The notes below the pieces were generated by a model. It saw nothing but the letters and a program-made list of their open reading frames with translations, did no database searches and was not told where the DNA came from. A program made the translations under genes and the position numbers. Shown here in pieces: positions 49,301 to 61,300 of a DNA stretch of 64,000 nt; positions within the stretch are counted from its first letter, which is position 1; the number at the start of each line of letters is the position of its first letter. This DNA is from Owenia fusiformis (taxonomy: Eukaryota; Annelida; Polychaeta; Sabellida; Oweniidae): NCBI GenBank assembly GCA_903813345.2, contig CAIIXF020000002.1, positions 28,777,223-28,841,222 of the forward strand. Reading direction: 5' to 3'.

Positions 49301-52300
49301 TTATTTTAATTCACTCGTTGATATCAATATCTGCACTCATTCGCTACGCTCACTCGTCCAGATATTGATATCAACTCGTGGATAAAAATGATATCTCTCA
49401 AAATCATAGGATATCCTATACATACATATCCAGTAAAACCTGTTTATCAGAACACCTGTGTAATATGAACACATCTCAATATGAACACTTTCAATTCTGT
49501 ACTCACCAATTTACTCACTTTCATTGTTAAAAAAACCTTGAAATATGATCACCATATTCCTAAGCAGGTGTCCAGAATCCTTATCTCCTTCCTATATTAT
49601 ATTCTGGATTTTGGAGCCCTGCTCTCCGAGGATGATGTGTGAGCACCTGGTTTTAGTCAGTCCCAGTTGCATTCAGATTAGACAAGTTTTACTGTAGATA
49701 TATACCGTACATATATTCTCAATTTCTTTCAATTTATTCCTTAATAATATATAATAAAATACAGTACATATAAAAGGTTTAACAGGTGACATCATTTCTG
49801 ATGTTTATACCCGTACATGTTGATATTACGAATATTAAGAGCAAGGTAAGGTCAAGGAATTATCAAACATATCAAGATTAAGTTTTGTCTAAGAGAAGAT
49901 CGAAGAGGAAGTGTTGGTGGGGGAGGTGCATCACAGATGTAATTCAATATGCCTTGTAAATAAGTTAGGAAATATATCATGGATGTTGTTTTCATTATTT
50001 TGCCACTTAAAGAAAAATTCAGCCACATTGACTTTCTGGACAGAGCTATTTAATAAAATGTTGACCATTTGTTTTTCCAGAGTCTTGGTTATGAAGCATC
50101 TCTGATCACGGATGACCAGAAAGGAGTTGACCAAATGGAACACAAGACTATGATAGCAAGGTTAGTGTTCTACAGGGTGTCCACTGTGCAGTGAATCGAA
50201 GTATGGAAAAACTTATTCAGTGGATATAAAGAAAATAGTAAAATATAGCTACAATTGGTTGTACCGTAGTTCTAATTCTAACCAGAAAATCCACCACTCT
50301 TTAAAAAGGACCCTGATTGCGTTTAGATTGGTCATTTGAACACCCAATCTTTTAGATCGACCCTGTTTGTGTTCATATTGGCCATTTGAGCCGCAGGGAC
50401 TCAACTTTCTATCTTAATTGGTAGAAATGACGCAAGAATTTGGCCATGAAATATCAATCTCCAATCAATTCAGTAAATTCATTTCTATTTATAGATGGCG
50501 CAGGTCATTCTTCATCTCGCTAATATTTGGATTGCCATGCATCATTATTATGATGTACTTCATGTTCTCCATGCTGGCTAATAAGTCACCACATGTTGCT
50601 CCTAGCAATACAACAGGTATGTGCCAATCAGTACAACAGGTATGTGCCAATCAGTACAACAGGTATATGCCAATCAGTACAACAGGTATGTGCCAATCAG
50701 TACAACAGGTATGTGCCAATCAGTACAACAGGTATGTGCCAATCAGTACAACAGGTATGTGCCAATCAGTACAACAGGTATGTGCCAATCAGTACAACAG
50801 GTATGTGCCAATTAGTACAACAGGTATGTGCCAATCAGTACAACAGGTATGTGCCAATCAGTACAACAGGTATGTGCCAATCAGTACAACAGGTATGTGT
50901 CAATTAGTACAACAGGTATGTGCCAATCAGTACAACAGGTATGTGCCAATCAGTACAACAGGTATGTGCCAATCAGTACAACAGGTATGTGCCAATCAGT
51001 ACAACAGGTATGTGCCAATCAGTACAACAGGTATGTGCCAATCAGTACAACAGGTATGTGCCAATCAGTATAACAGGTATGTGCCAATCAGTACAACAGG
51101 TATGTGCCAATCAGTACAACAGGTATGTGCCAATCAGTATAACAGGTATGTGCCAATCAGTACAACAGGTATGTGCCAATCAGTACAACAGGTATGTGCC
51201 AATCATGAGTGTTGCTAGACACCAGAATGTTACAGAAATGTATATTTTTATTACTTTTATTAGTATATTCCAAATATAATTCATGTTATTGTAGATTCTA
51301 AATAGAACTCATGTTGTAAATTCAAAATAGAATTCATGTTATTGTTGATTCCAAATAGAATTCATGTTACTGTAGATTCCAAATAGAATTCATGTTATTG
51401 TAGATTCTAAATAGAACTCATGTTGTAAATTCAAAATAGAATTCTTGTTATTGTAGATTCAAATATAAGTACACCTGCACCCACCAGCAAACCCCGCTAT
51501 AACAGTGGACACTACATGGTCTGCCCAGGACTTTCACTAGAGACTTTACTACTTTGGATCCTTTCTACCCCTGTACAGGTATGTACATTAAGTCCTCTTC
51601 TTAACACAAGGCAGTAATCCGCCCTGCATTGAAGCATCTTATTTCACATGGTTTCAATCTCTAGGATATGATTCTATTGCTTAAGTAAACAAAACAAAAT
51701 GCTTATGATACTCTTCGAGCAAAGGTAATAGTGCTTTTTGGGCACTTTTGATTGGTTCTACAGAATCACTTTTGGTAGAAGGTGGCCATTTTTGCTATAT
51801 ACTTTGTAAAAATGCCAGCCATGGCTGTTCGATGGGATTTGCTACGCTTTGGCGTTGCTGTTGTCTAGTTTACATAGCTCAGATACCTTTTAATCTTAAT
51901 ATCATTGTTTAAGATAGTAGGGAGATTGGTTCCTGATTGTTTAAATGTAGCTCAGTCCTCGTATATACTACATAATATTTTTTTTAATTTTGTTACATAA
52001 TATAGGCTACATGCTATGAGCTTGAAAGTTTGATTGCAATGAGGTTACCCTAGGTTTCAGCCTTGAAAGAATTCGCGCTGTATCAACCATAACTGAATAA
52101 TACTCATCATAATAATAATAGTCATCGTCATAAAAATAATCTCTCAAGTCCTCCATATTCTCCGTAGATAAGATCGCTGTCCTCTGACTTGATGTAAGCT
52201 TTCTGTCTGCATGCTGGAGGATAAGTTGCCTCGTGCATTCTTGCTCACATTCTCTAAACAACAGCTTCAGATATTCACGATTGAACTTAGGAGGATGTAC

Positions 52301-55300
52301 ACATTGCGGTATTAGAAGTTCTGTTATGATATACACAGCAAGTAGGAATGTTCCTGTTTCGATGTTCAAATCATCACCAGATTTATAGATAAACATATCA
52401 GGGCAGTCCTTATCAAAGAGATCCTCAAGCCATTTGGCACTTATGTGAACCTCTGTTGTATTCTCTACTGATTTTAGCCCCAGCTTACATACAGGGTGTC
52501 CCGAAAGTATGGGGCCCCCCCTAGGCAGAAATATTCCAGTCTCCTCATAGTATGTGTCATATATCATTTTATATTTTATATCTTTTCGGGTCGGATGGAT
52601 ATTGAGTTGGAAAAAGAGAATGGTGAGGGTAGAAACTCTAAGGAAACTCTTCTAAAGTCCCTTAACAGGTTTTAAGAGGGTTATAAAATTCCACACCCAT
52701 ATTTTAAGGGCTTTTAAGGTCATATCTGAAAATAATTGCTGCTGTTAACATGGCCAAGGGGGGACACATTGACTAGTAATGTGGCGTAAAATTGAACTTT
52801 ATTTTGACAAAACACTAACTTTTAAAATGACTGTAACTTTTTCCCATTTGAGAGTTAAACCATGATACTTGGCAAATCAATGTAACTTTGGATAAGCTTT
52901 AAAATGATATATGACACATACTATGAAGACGCTGGAATATGTCTGCTTAGGGGGGGCCCCATACTTTCGGGACACCCTGTAGATTGTGTGTGATGTCATA
53001 ATAACATCTCCAAGGAGATGGATCGTCAACACTGCTCTCACATTTCTCCATGTGGGATCTTACTAACGTGTAAAGTGCATGTGAATGAAAGTCTGTCTTA
53101 TCAAGTGTTTTCTCATACTGTGATAGAAAATATTTTAGTGCTCTCAGTACAATCCTGTGATGATCATCTATTCTGGATGCTCGAAAATGTGGTTTCTCAT
53201 AGAATGATTTCACCCATCCATACTTAATACTAGGTAACCCTATATAGAATTTGTCCTCTGTATGCGGCAACTTGGTTATATTGAGTATTTTCATACAGAA
53301 TGCCAGGTCTATGTCTGTTACACACAATGTATTTGACATGCTTCCATTAAGGAGTACATTATCAACTGCTAAAACTGGATGTAGTTTGTTGAATTTATCA
53401 ATAATTGGTTGTATAATGTAAGTCCTGATGTATTCCACATGGCTGTCTATGTCTTCTTGGCCGTGCTTCAGTTTGGCCAAGTTGTGTATTTCAGTTACAT
53501 ATTGAGATAGTTGTTGTTCTTCAGTTTCAGTGAGAGTGTTCTTGATTAAAGGAATCAGCACAGGAGGAGGCCATCTTTGATAAACTTTGAGTATTTCTGA
53601 TTCCAAACTATCACTTCTTTTACTACTAGCTTCCATGGTTGTTGTTCTTCAGTTGCAGTGATTTGGGTGATTCTGTTTCTTATATCTAGGCATCTTACCT
53701 TAGTTATTCCCACTATGACTGGAAGTCTCAAGATACAGAAATGTCTCAAATCATTAAAATCGTAAAAGAGGTATTAAATTCCATTGTCAAAGCCTATTCT
53801 CCTTTGTTTAGTAATTCAGATACTTCCCTCAGGGTACTAGTTCCATGTTTGCATCCAGTTCATGTTTAAAGAGAGGGTATGCCATGATCCAACACTCTTA
53901 TTCAATGTAATTTTGTCTATTGCTTTATAAAATATGCCGGGTTTATATTTGTACATGTACTCCCTTGAATAGATTGATACTCAGCTGTTTAGAGTTAACA
54001 TCCTTTAGTTTATGGAAACATTTTAGTACATATCCTATAATTTGATAGAAATTTTTCATCCGTGTTCTTTATCTGCTGCTTTTTATGTTTTGTTTTTTTT
54101 TACCAGCAAAAGGAAATCAAACATGGCTGATTTCTTCCAACCATTTATTGGGAGTGGCAGCTATTCAAAATTGCCAATGCTTGTATTGATCATATTGTTT
54201 TCTACTAGTAAAATGGGTAATACCCTTTCTGTTGAAAAGTGATTCATCATAGTATTGATCCAACTCATGAAAGTCAATGAACAAACACATTTAAGCGTGT
54301 ACTATTAGATGTATAAAGTAAAATATTGGAAATATGTATTAAACATTCTCAGTTGCTATGAAGCATTAAGTATATTCTTTGCTATCACCAGAGACATATA
54401 ATAAAATACAGTACAATACAGTAAATGACTAATATGTTACAATACAGTAAATTAGTAATATGTTACAATACAGTAAATTAGTAATACGTTACAATATAGT
54501 TAATGACTTATAGGTTACAATACAGTAAATGACTAATATGTTACAATACAGTAAATTACTAATATGTTACAATATAGTAAATTACTAATATGTTACAATA
54601 CAGTAAATTACTAATATGTTACAATACAGTTAATTACTAGAAATAGTTGTGTAATAATGTGAGTAGATACACATACGTGTTATATAAATATAATGCTGCC
54701 TAAATGTTGATTGATGGTTGAATTTTTATATTTATTAAATATTTATGGATGATATCTTGGCACAACCTGTAATACATGTTTACCAACCTCCTTGATCCTC
54801 TAACATTATAACATAAAAGGGCATACAAATAGAAAAGTATTCCTACTTTTTTTACATATAGACTTTCCATGATTAACATTTATAAAGGAAACTTAGTAGG
54901 AAGTAGAGAGACTTTGCAATGAACTTAAAGCGTGTCTATAATTAATGCTTGATGAAAAGAACATTAGCATTTCTATACATATAAGTACATGTATGGATTT
55001 TTGCAAAATGCCAAATTTCAATTCACATAGTAATATGCATAAACATAAGTTGTGCTTTCACGTATGAGCGAAATCTCTCTACTTATAAGTAATTTTGACT
55101 GATAAGTGATAAAAAGACTTTGATTTGTGGTTTAAACATCAATGACATTGATCAAAGGCATCTATTTGTTTAAATTCTCCCAAATAATAAATATGGTTAC
55201 CATATTTATAGAAAAAGAGAAAAAAATCTTAATAGTTTTCTCCAAATACAGTATACACTTTGGGGATTTTTAGAAAATAGATATGAGATATGACAAGGAA

Positions 55301-58300
55301 TGATATGAGCCCATAATATTCTAAAATTGAAGCATTTTTTGCTAGATTTGATTCTGTCTTTGAAACACATTTATCAACATTTCATTTTTCGATTTCCAGT
55401 TTGTTGGAGGCAGATATTTCTACATCCAGGCATGGAAAGCACTGAAGCATCGCAACACAAATATGGATGTCCTTATCGTCTTGGCAACCAATATTGCATA
55501 CTTCTACTCTGTTACTGTTGTGATTGTTGCCATGGTGATGAAGGAAGCGGGCAGCCCGAAGACATTTTTTGATACACCACCGATGTTACTAGTGTTTATA
55601 ACACTTGGACGTTGGTTGGAGCATGTTGCTAAGGTAATATATCTTTTTATATTCATTAACAAATAAAAAACACTCATGAAGTTTCATTTGGTCAAGAGTA
55701 TATTTTACAGGTTGAACTCTGTAATGTTGAAATAGCTTCCTCCATTTCGAAGGAACTTTTTTTATGATTTTTCTTGAAGAAAAATTCTTCAATACATGGA
55801 AAATTTATCGAGAATTTGTAATATAAAACGATGCAATAGAGGCTTGACTTGTATGTGGTTTCTTTACTAGGGTAAAACTTCTGAGGCTCTATCCAAGCTG
55901 CTGTCCCTGCAGGCAGTTGAGGCTAACCTTGTTGAACTAGATAAAGATGGCAATATAGTGAATGAGACTCAGATCAGTATAGACCTAGTCCAAAGAGGGG
56001 ACATCCTCAAAGTTGTCCCTGGGGAGAAGATACCTGTGGATGCCAAGGTGAGGTTTTGTTTGGGTAATTTTAATGAGGAAGCTTCAGTTTTTAAGGTTTC
56101 AATTTTAAAAGCTGAATGAATATAACAGGCATGTGGAATTAAGATACGGTATCAGCAATCATTAAGTCAGTTGATGCAATCTTGTAGTTTTGATTAATTA
56201 TGGAACAAGGTGCAATTTAAACAGAAGCAAACTAATTTAGGATTGCATTGTGTATCTGGTCTATGCTACTAGGGACTGTACATTTGTATGGTCCACTGTT
56301 GTGATATTGTTTGTTAATGTCATTTCTGTATTTTTAAAGAAAGGTTCAGAGTACAAAAAAACTCAGTGTAGAAAACTCAATTTGAGAAGTAAATGAAAAG
56401 AATGTATATTTTACTTTGGTTGTTCTCAATCTAGGTGATCCATGGTGCATCCACGTGTGACGAGTCACTCATAACTGGTGAGGCTATGCCAGTGCAGAAA
56501 GAGGTCGGCAATGATGTCATAGGGGGCTCCATCAATCAGAATGGAGCCTTACTTCTTGAGGCAACACATGTTGGCGCAGATGGAGCACTTGCACAGATTG
56601 TGAAACTCGTTGAAGAGGCTCAGACATCAAAGGTAAGAATGTGTTATTACTCAAACATGACGCTATTGTTTAAAGCGGAAGACCTCAAATGCATTTAAGA
56701 TTAACCAAACTACTGTTTGGCTCGAACTTTGTTTCATTCATTCTATTAAATTTTCAAGAGGTGGTTCAATGATTGACTTGTTTCATTTTATCAGAGAAGA
56801 CGAATTGAATCAACATATTAGCACAAACACGCCATCTATCAACCCATTACACCCAGGGCGGGCTATCAATCCTTATTACCCAGAAATGAATGTACTTTAT
56901 ATAGACAACAAACACCCATCTGTGGAGAGAAAAGTTAGAAAGTCTTAGCAAAACAATCTCCTTTGTTTACATTATGATCCTTAGTAATGTAAACAAACCA
57001 AGTGATAAGGATTGATAATCCACCCTGGGTGATTACCTTTGTAGAAACTGTCATTTTTGCATATTAAAGAATTGTATGAAAAAGTAATCTGTTCTCATTA
57101 TTTTAGGACCCTATACAAACGTTACCTTTTTGCATATTAAAGAATTGTATGAAAAAGTAATCTGTTCTCATTATTTTAGGACCCTATACAAACGTTACCT
57201 TTTTGCATATTAAAGAATTGTATGAAAAAGTAATCTGTTCTCATTATTTTAGGACCCTATACAAACGTTACCTTTTTGCATATTAAAGAATTGTATGAAA
57301 AAGTAATCTTTCCTCATTATTTTAGGACCCTATACAAACGTTACCTTTTTGCATATTAAAGAATTGTATGAAAAAGTAATCTTTCCTCATTATTTTAGGC
57401 CCCTATACAAGCGTTAGCTGATAAAATTGCGGGGTATTTTGTACCAATGGTCTGCATTGTCTCATCACTTACACTTATCGTCTGGATTGTGATTGGCTAT
57501 ACCAATATCTACAACATCGATCCAGAATTTGACGTAAGTTATAAATTATTTAACACCCACTGATTAGCTGGTAATATTGTCATTTGTTTAGAAATGTGAA
57601 TACAATTGAGGTCTAAATAGTTCTTTGATTAACTCTTTCTATTGGAGTGATCAGGGACATTGCCCGGATTTTCTTGAGGCAGTGGTCAGTAATCTAAATG
57701 AGATTCTTACAATGTTTAATAATAATTAATAACGTCATGTATGATGTCCTATAATTTCCAATTAGTTCTTCAAGTGACGCAAAATGCATAGCTGGTTATT
57801 CTGAGTTGTATCAATCCAAGAGACAATGGATCCTATAAATTACACTATTAATTGCATTTTGACGCAATCTAATAATATAACTCCTTTGTATAAAGCTATT
57901 TGATACATGAGGTAAAGTTGGAACTACTAAAATTTTGAAGCAGTAAAGATATTTGGTGATTTCGAGATATAGTTCCATCAGGCAAAACAGTGAAGACGGA
58001 AAACAGAAAAGTTTGTACAAAATAAATAGCTGAATAGCTGAGTATTTTAACATTTATTAACAGAGGACACATATTAAGTTAAAAACCAAGCTGCTTTAAG
58101 TTTGTGACATCAACGTGCACTGAGACCATAAAATCATGAAGATGTCACCTAATCTGACAGATAATGAAAATGGTACTCAAAATTCTATTTGGATATCAGC
58201 ATCAGGGCATACCATGAGAGATTCGTATATTTTCTGGGTAGTATACATTTTACTCATTCTTACGATATTGTTCGGACATGGCTTAGTTATTGCCGCTATT

Positions 58301-61300
58301 TGTAAATTTGAAAGATTGCGAACGAAAACTAATATCTTATTGGTCAACTTATCAGTGGTGGATTTTCTTTGTGGCATATTCTATTCCGTGTTTCGCAGCG
58401 CATTTTTCCTTTTGGAAAACAGTTATTTACCCGATTTGATTATTGAATACCTTTGTTTAGCTGGATGGACATTTAGCACGTTTATATGTGCCCTATCTCT
58501 CTATATTTTAACTGTTGCCACCATAGAACGATACATAAAGATTTCATATCCTTACCATTATGAAAGCTTGGTTACTAAAAAGATTATTATCTTAAGTATA
58601 GCAATAGGATGGACACATTCCTTGACTCTTTCATTACCTATATTCTGGTTTAATACATACATTGATGTAAACACTTGCCATAAACCAGTTTATGTTAATA
58701 TTCATAGCATTGTCATTCTGGTACTCGCAACCATGTGTTTGGTAATTATCAACGTCCTGTATGTGAGACTTTTTATATTGGCTTTACAACATAGCCGGAA
58801 AATCAAAGCCACAGATGTGCAACCAGCCGATGCTGATAAAAAACCGATCATGAATCGTTCGACAAAGACAGTCGCTAGCGTGATCTGTAGTCTATACATT
58901 TGTTGGACTCCGTTCATTCTGACTACAGTTCTCCACAAAACTGTCGGCTCAGTTACTACTCCTTCATGGCTGCATATCATGGACACAATCAGTCACATCA
59001 TATTGCTGCTGAGCTTTGCATTAAACCCATTTATATACGCTTGGAGAGATAGGGAATTTAATGAAGCATTCAGAAAGATGCTTTGTAGGAAGAGAATGCA
59101 GTGAGCAGTGATCATTCCCTTTATACTGTAATGACACTCGATAGCAAGTCGATACTACCCTTATGGCCGAATCAGTAGAGCGTCAGACTTGTGAGCAGAG
59201 GGTCCTTGGTTCGATTCCCGTACAGGGCATTGAATTTAGCACACACCTTTCATGTGTAGTATCTGGTTTGTTGCACTACAGCTCCCCAGAAGACTGTGCC
59301 CTCAGGTCGTTACAATACTAGTACTATATTATCAGGGGGTAACTGGTCAACTCGTACCCAAGACAAGTCGTAACCAAGACAACTCGTACCCAAAACAAAG
59401 TGTACCCAAGTATATATTTTGTTTGGAATCAAGTGTTGGACTGGGAATGGGTATAGACTATAGATATACATATATAATAATGTTCAGAGTGTGCAGTGTA
59501 TATGAAGTATATGAGAGAATTTCTCATTATTCATGGAGGAGAGCTAGAACAAGGAGTGAAATAGAACTTGGTGAATATTGGAAACATTATTGTGTTATAT
59601 TGAATCAGTTTCGTATTATTTGATTCATGAATTTTGGGATTACCATTTTTAGGATACTAACAAGTTGTCAGTGGACTTAAAAACTTTTTTTGCACTTTTT
59701 TTACTTATTTATTTCAATTGAATACATATACAATATACAATAATGCATTAACTCTTAAATCGCCAAAATGGCATTATATAAGACTAAAGGGGCAGGTGGA
59801 AGTAGAGGTGGCAGAGCAAGCAGGGTTTTGGACTAGGGCAACGTTAATGTATTATATGTCTCTATCATATTGTATTTGTGCTGTATTGATTGCACCAATT
59901 GTGTACTACTGTATCCAAAGAAGTTTCCAATTTAATAAATCAAAAATAAAAATCTTTTTATTTTAATTAATTTGAGCCATGTGCCAATATGCGTAATCAA
60001 ATGTGTGATTCTGAAAGTATAACATTGTTATCATACTTTGAAAAAGTCCTGTATTGTCGGTGTCTTGTGCTGTTTGATGCTTATAGTACCCTCTTTCAAT
60101 GGTTTCTGGCATAGAGCAGGAGAAACTTTTTATATGGTTAAAATGAGAAAAACGAGATCCTTTTTTTAAATGAGGAAAACAATTTTGAAAAACTGAGGAG
60201 ATGGGCTACTAATCCATTATCTGTCGGTATAATCCAAATCATATTATTGTTACACGTTATATCATTTTTTGTGCTTGAGTTGAAGATAACATATTATTTT
60301 AATATACTGTAGATTGGGTTAATTTGGCGCCCGCTTTAATTTGGCGAATTTGGCGAAATTGAAAAATTCGCCAATATAAATCTTCGCCAAAATTAAGAAT
60401 GGATCCCCGGGAATTATCTAGTGTATTTTGTCCAGTGTATTTATGGCACTTCAGGTTTAGATTTTTCCAAAAATATGAAAAATGTCTCTCATAAATTGGC
60501 TCAGAACTGGTCAGTCACTCATTAATACTCAGGGAAAAACTAGAAAGGAAAAGCGCGGTATGGTAGCAGCATCGATCGAGGTGCAAAATGTAAAGGGTGA
60601 TCTCACAAAAATGTACAAACGTATCACCAGTGGTCCTCAAAAGAAAAAATTAACATAGCCAAACGTGCCCATTTACATGGTATTTCGCAAACAGCGCGTA
60701 AGTTTAACATTTTTTTGCATATCTGCCAAATTAAATAGCCGCCAATATGCCAAAAATGGCAAAATCGCCAAATTAACCCAATCTACAGTAAGTAAAACAA
60801 AGAATATGTGATCAAGCAATACTCCCAGTCAGATAATACTGCCAAAATTGTTTTCAATATAGTACATGGTCCTTTTACATACATGTAATTAAGAGCAGAC
60901 TAAGTTTTAGGTTTTAGGCATGCTGGGTATATATTTTGGTGGCTATTTGAGTTTTTGAATAAAAATATGTGATATTGATAACTGTGCTCTCTTGTGTTTT
61001 ATGTCACCATCAAGAAGTTGTGACATATTTCATGTCACAGATTTCAACTTCAAAAACCAACAGTAGGGTGGTCCAAAATATGGCGAAAAACCAACTTTCT
61101 TTCGGATCATCTTCCTCATTTGACTTACTGTTGTCCATGACCTAAAACACCTGCACACCACATTTTGAGACCCAAATCCCATGGGAAATTTACCCACGCT
61201 TCGACTGAAAAATTCGGTTATTTCATGATTTTTTGCTATTTTCGATAAATTGCCATCTCCTTTTTCCTGGTATAAAATGTTTCTATTTTTCATAATAAAC

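Larger units (their letters stand above)
34322..50160 (+). other. ATP7: ATP7 region encoding seven HMA metal-binding domains (exons 1-13)
   Basis: Copper-binding motifs in order: GMMCHNC (exon 1, domain completed in exon 2), GMTCMSC (exon 3/4), GMTCQSC (start of exon 5), GMTCQSC (end of exon 5, completed in exon 6), GMTCHSC (exon 7), GMTCASC (exon 9/10) and GMTCASC (exon 11-13). Five of the domains keep the downstream pattern (I/V)DDMGFEA or its equivalent, and the last ends SLGYEAS. Exon 8 is a Ser/Lys-rich linker without a metal motif. Vertebrate ATP7A and ATP7B have six such domains. Confidence 0.9.

Noticed and set aside
50606-51205. CRISPR-like direct repeats
   Set aside because: The units are head to tail with no spacers, in an animal intron.
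50418-51279. Long repetitive proteins (up to 266 codons, repeating [23 protein letters not shown])
   Set aside because: They are the 23-bp donor array read through in different frames. The only supported coding part is ATP7 exon 14.
59152-59230. Functional tRNA gene
   Set aside because: The B box is perfect, but the anticodon, T and acceptor stems have several mismatches, so a SINE head is the better call.
59252-59966. Two plus-strand frames (123 and 82 codons) after the GPCR
   Set aside because: The first starts in SINE tail and repeat sequence. Neither shows a domain pattern.
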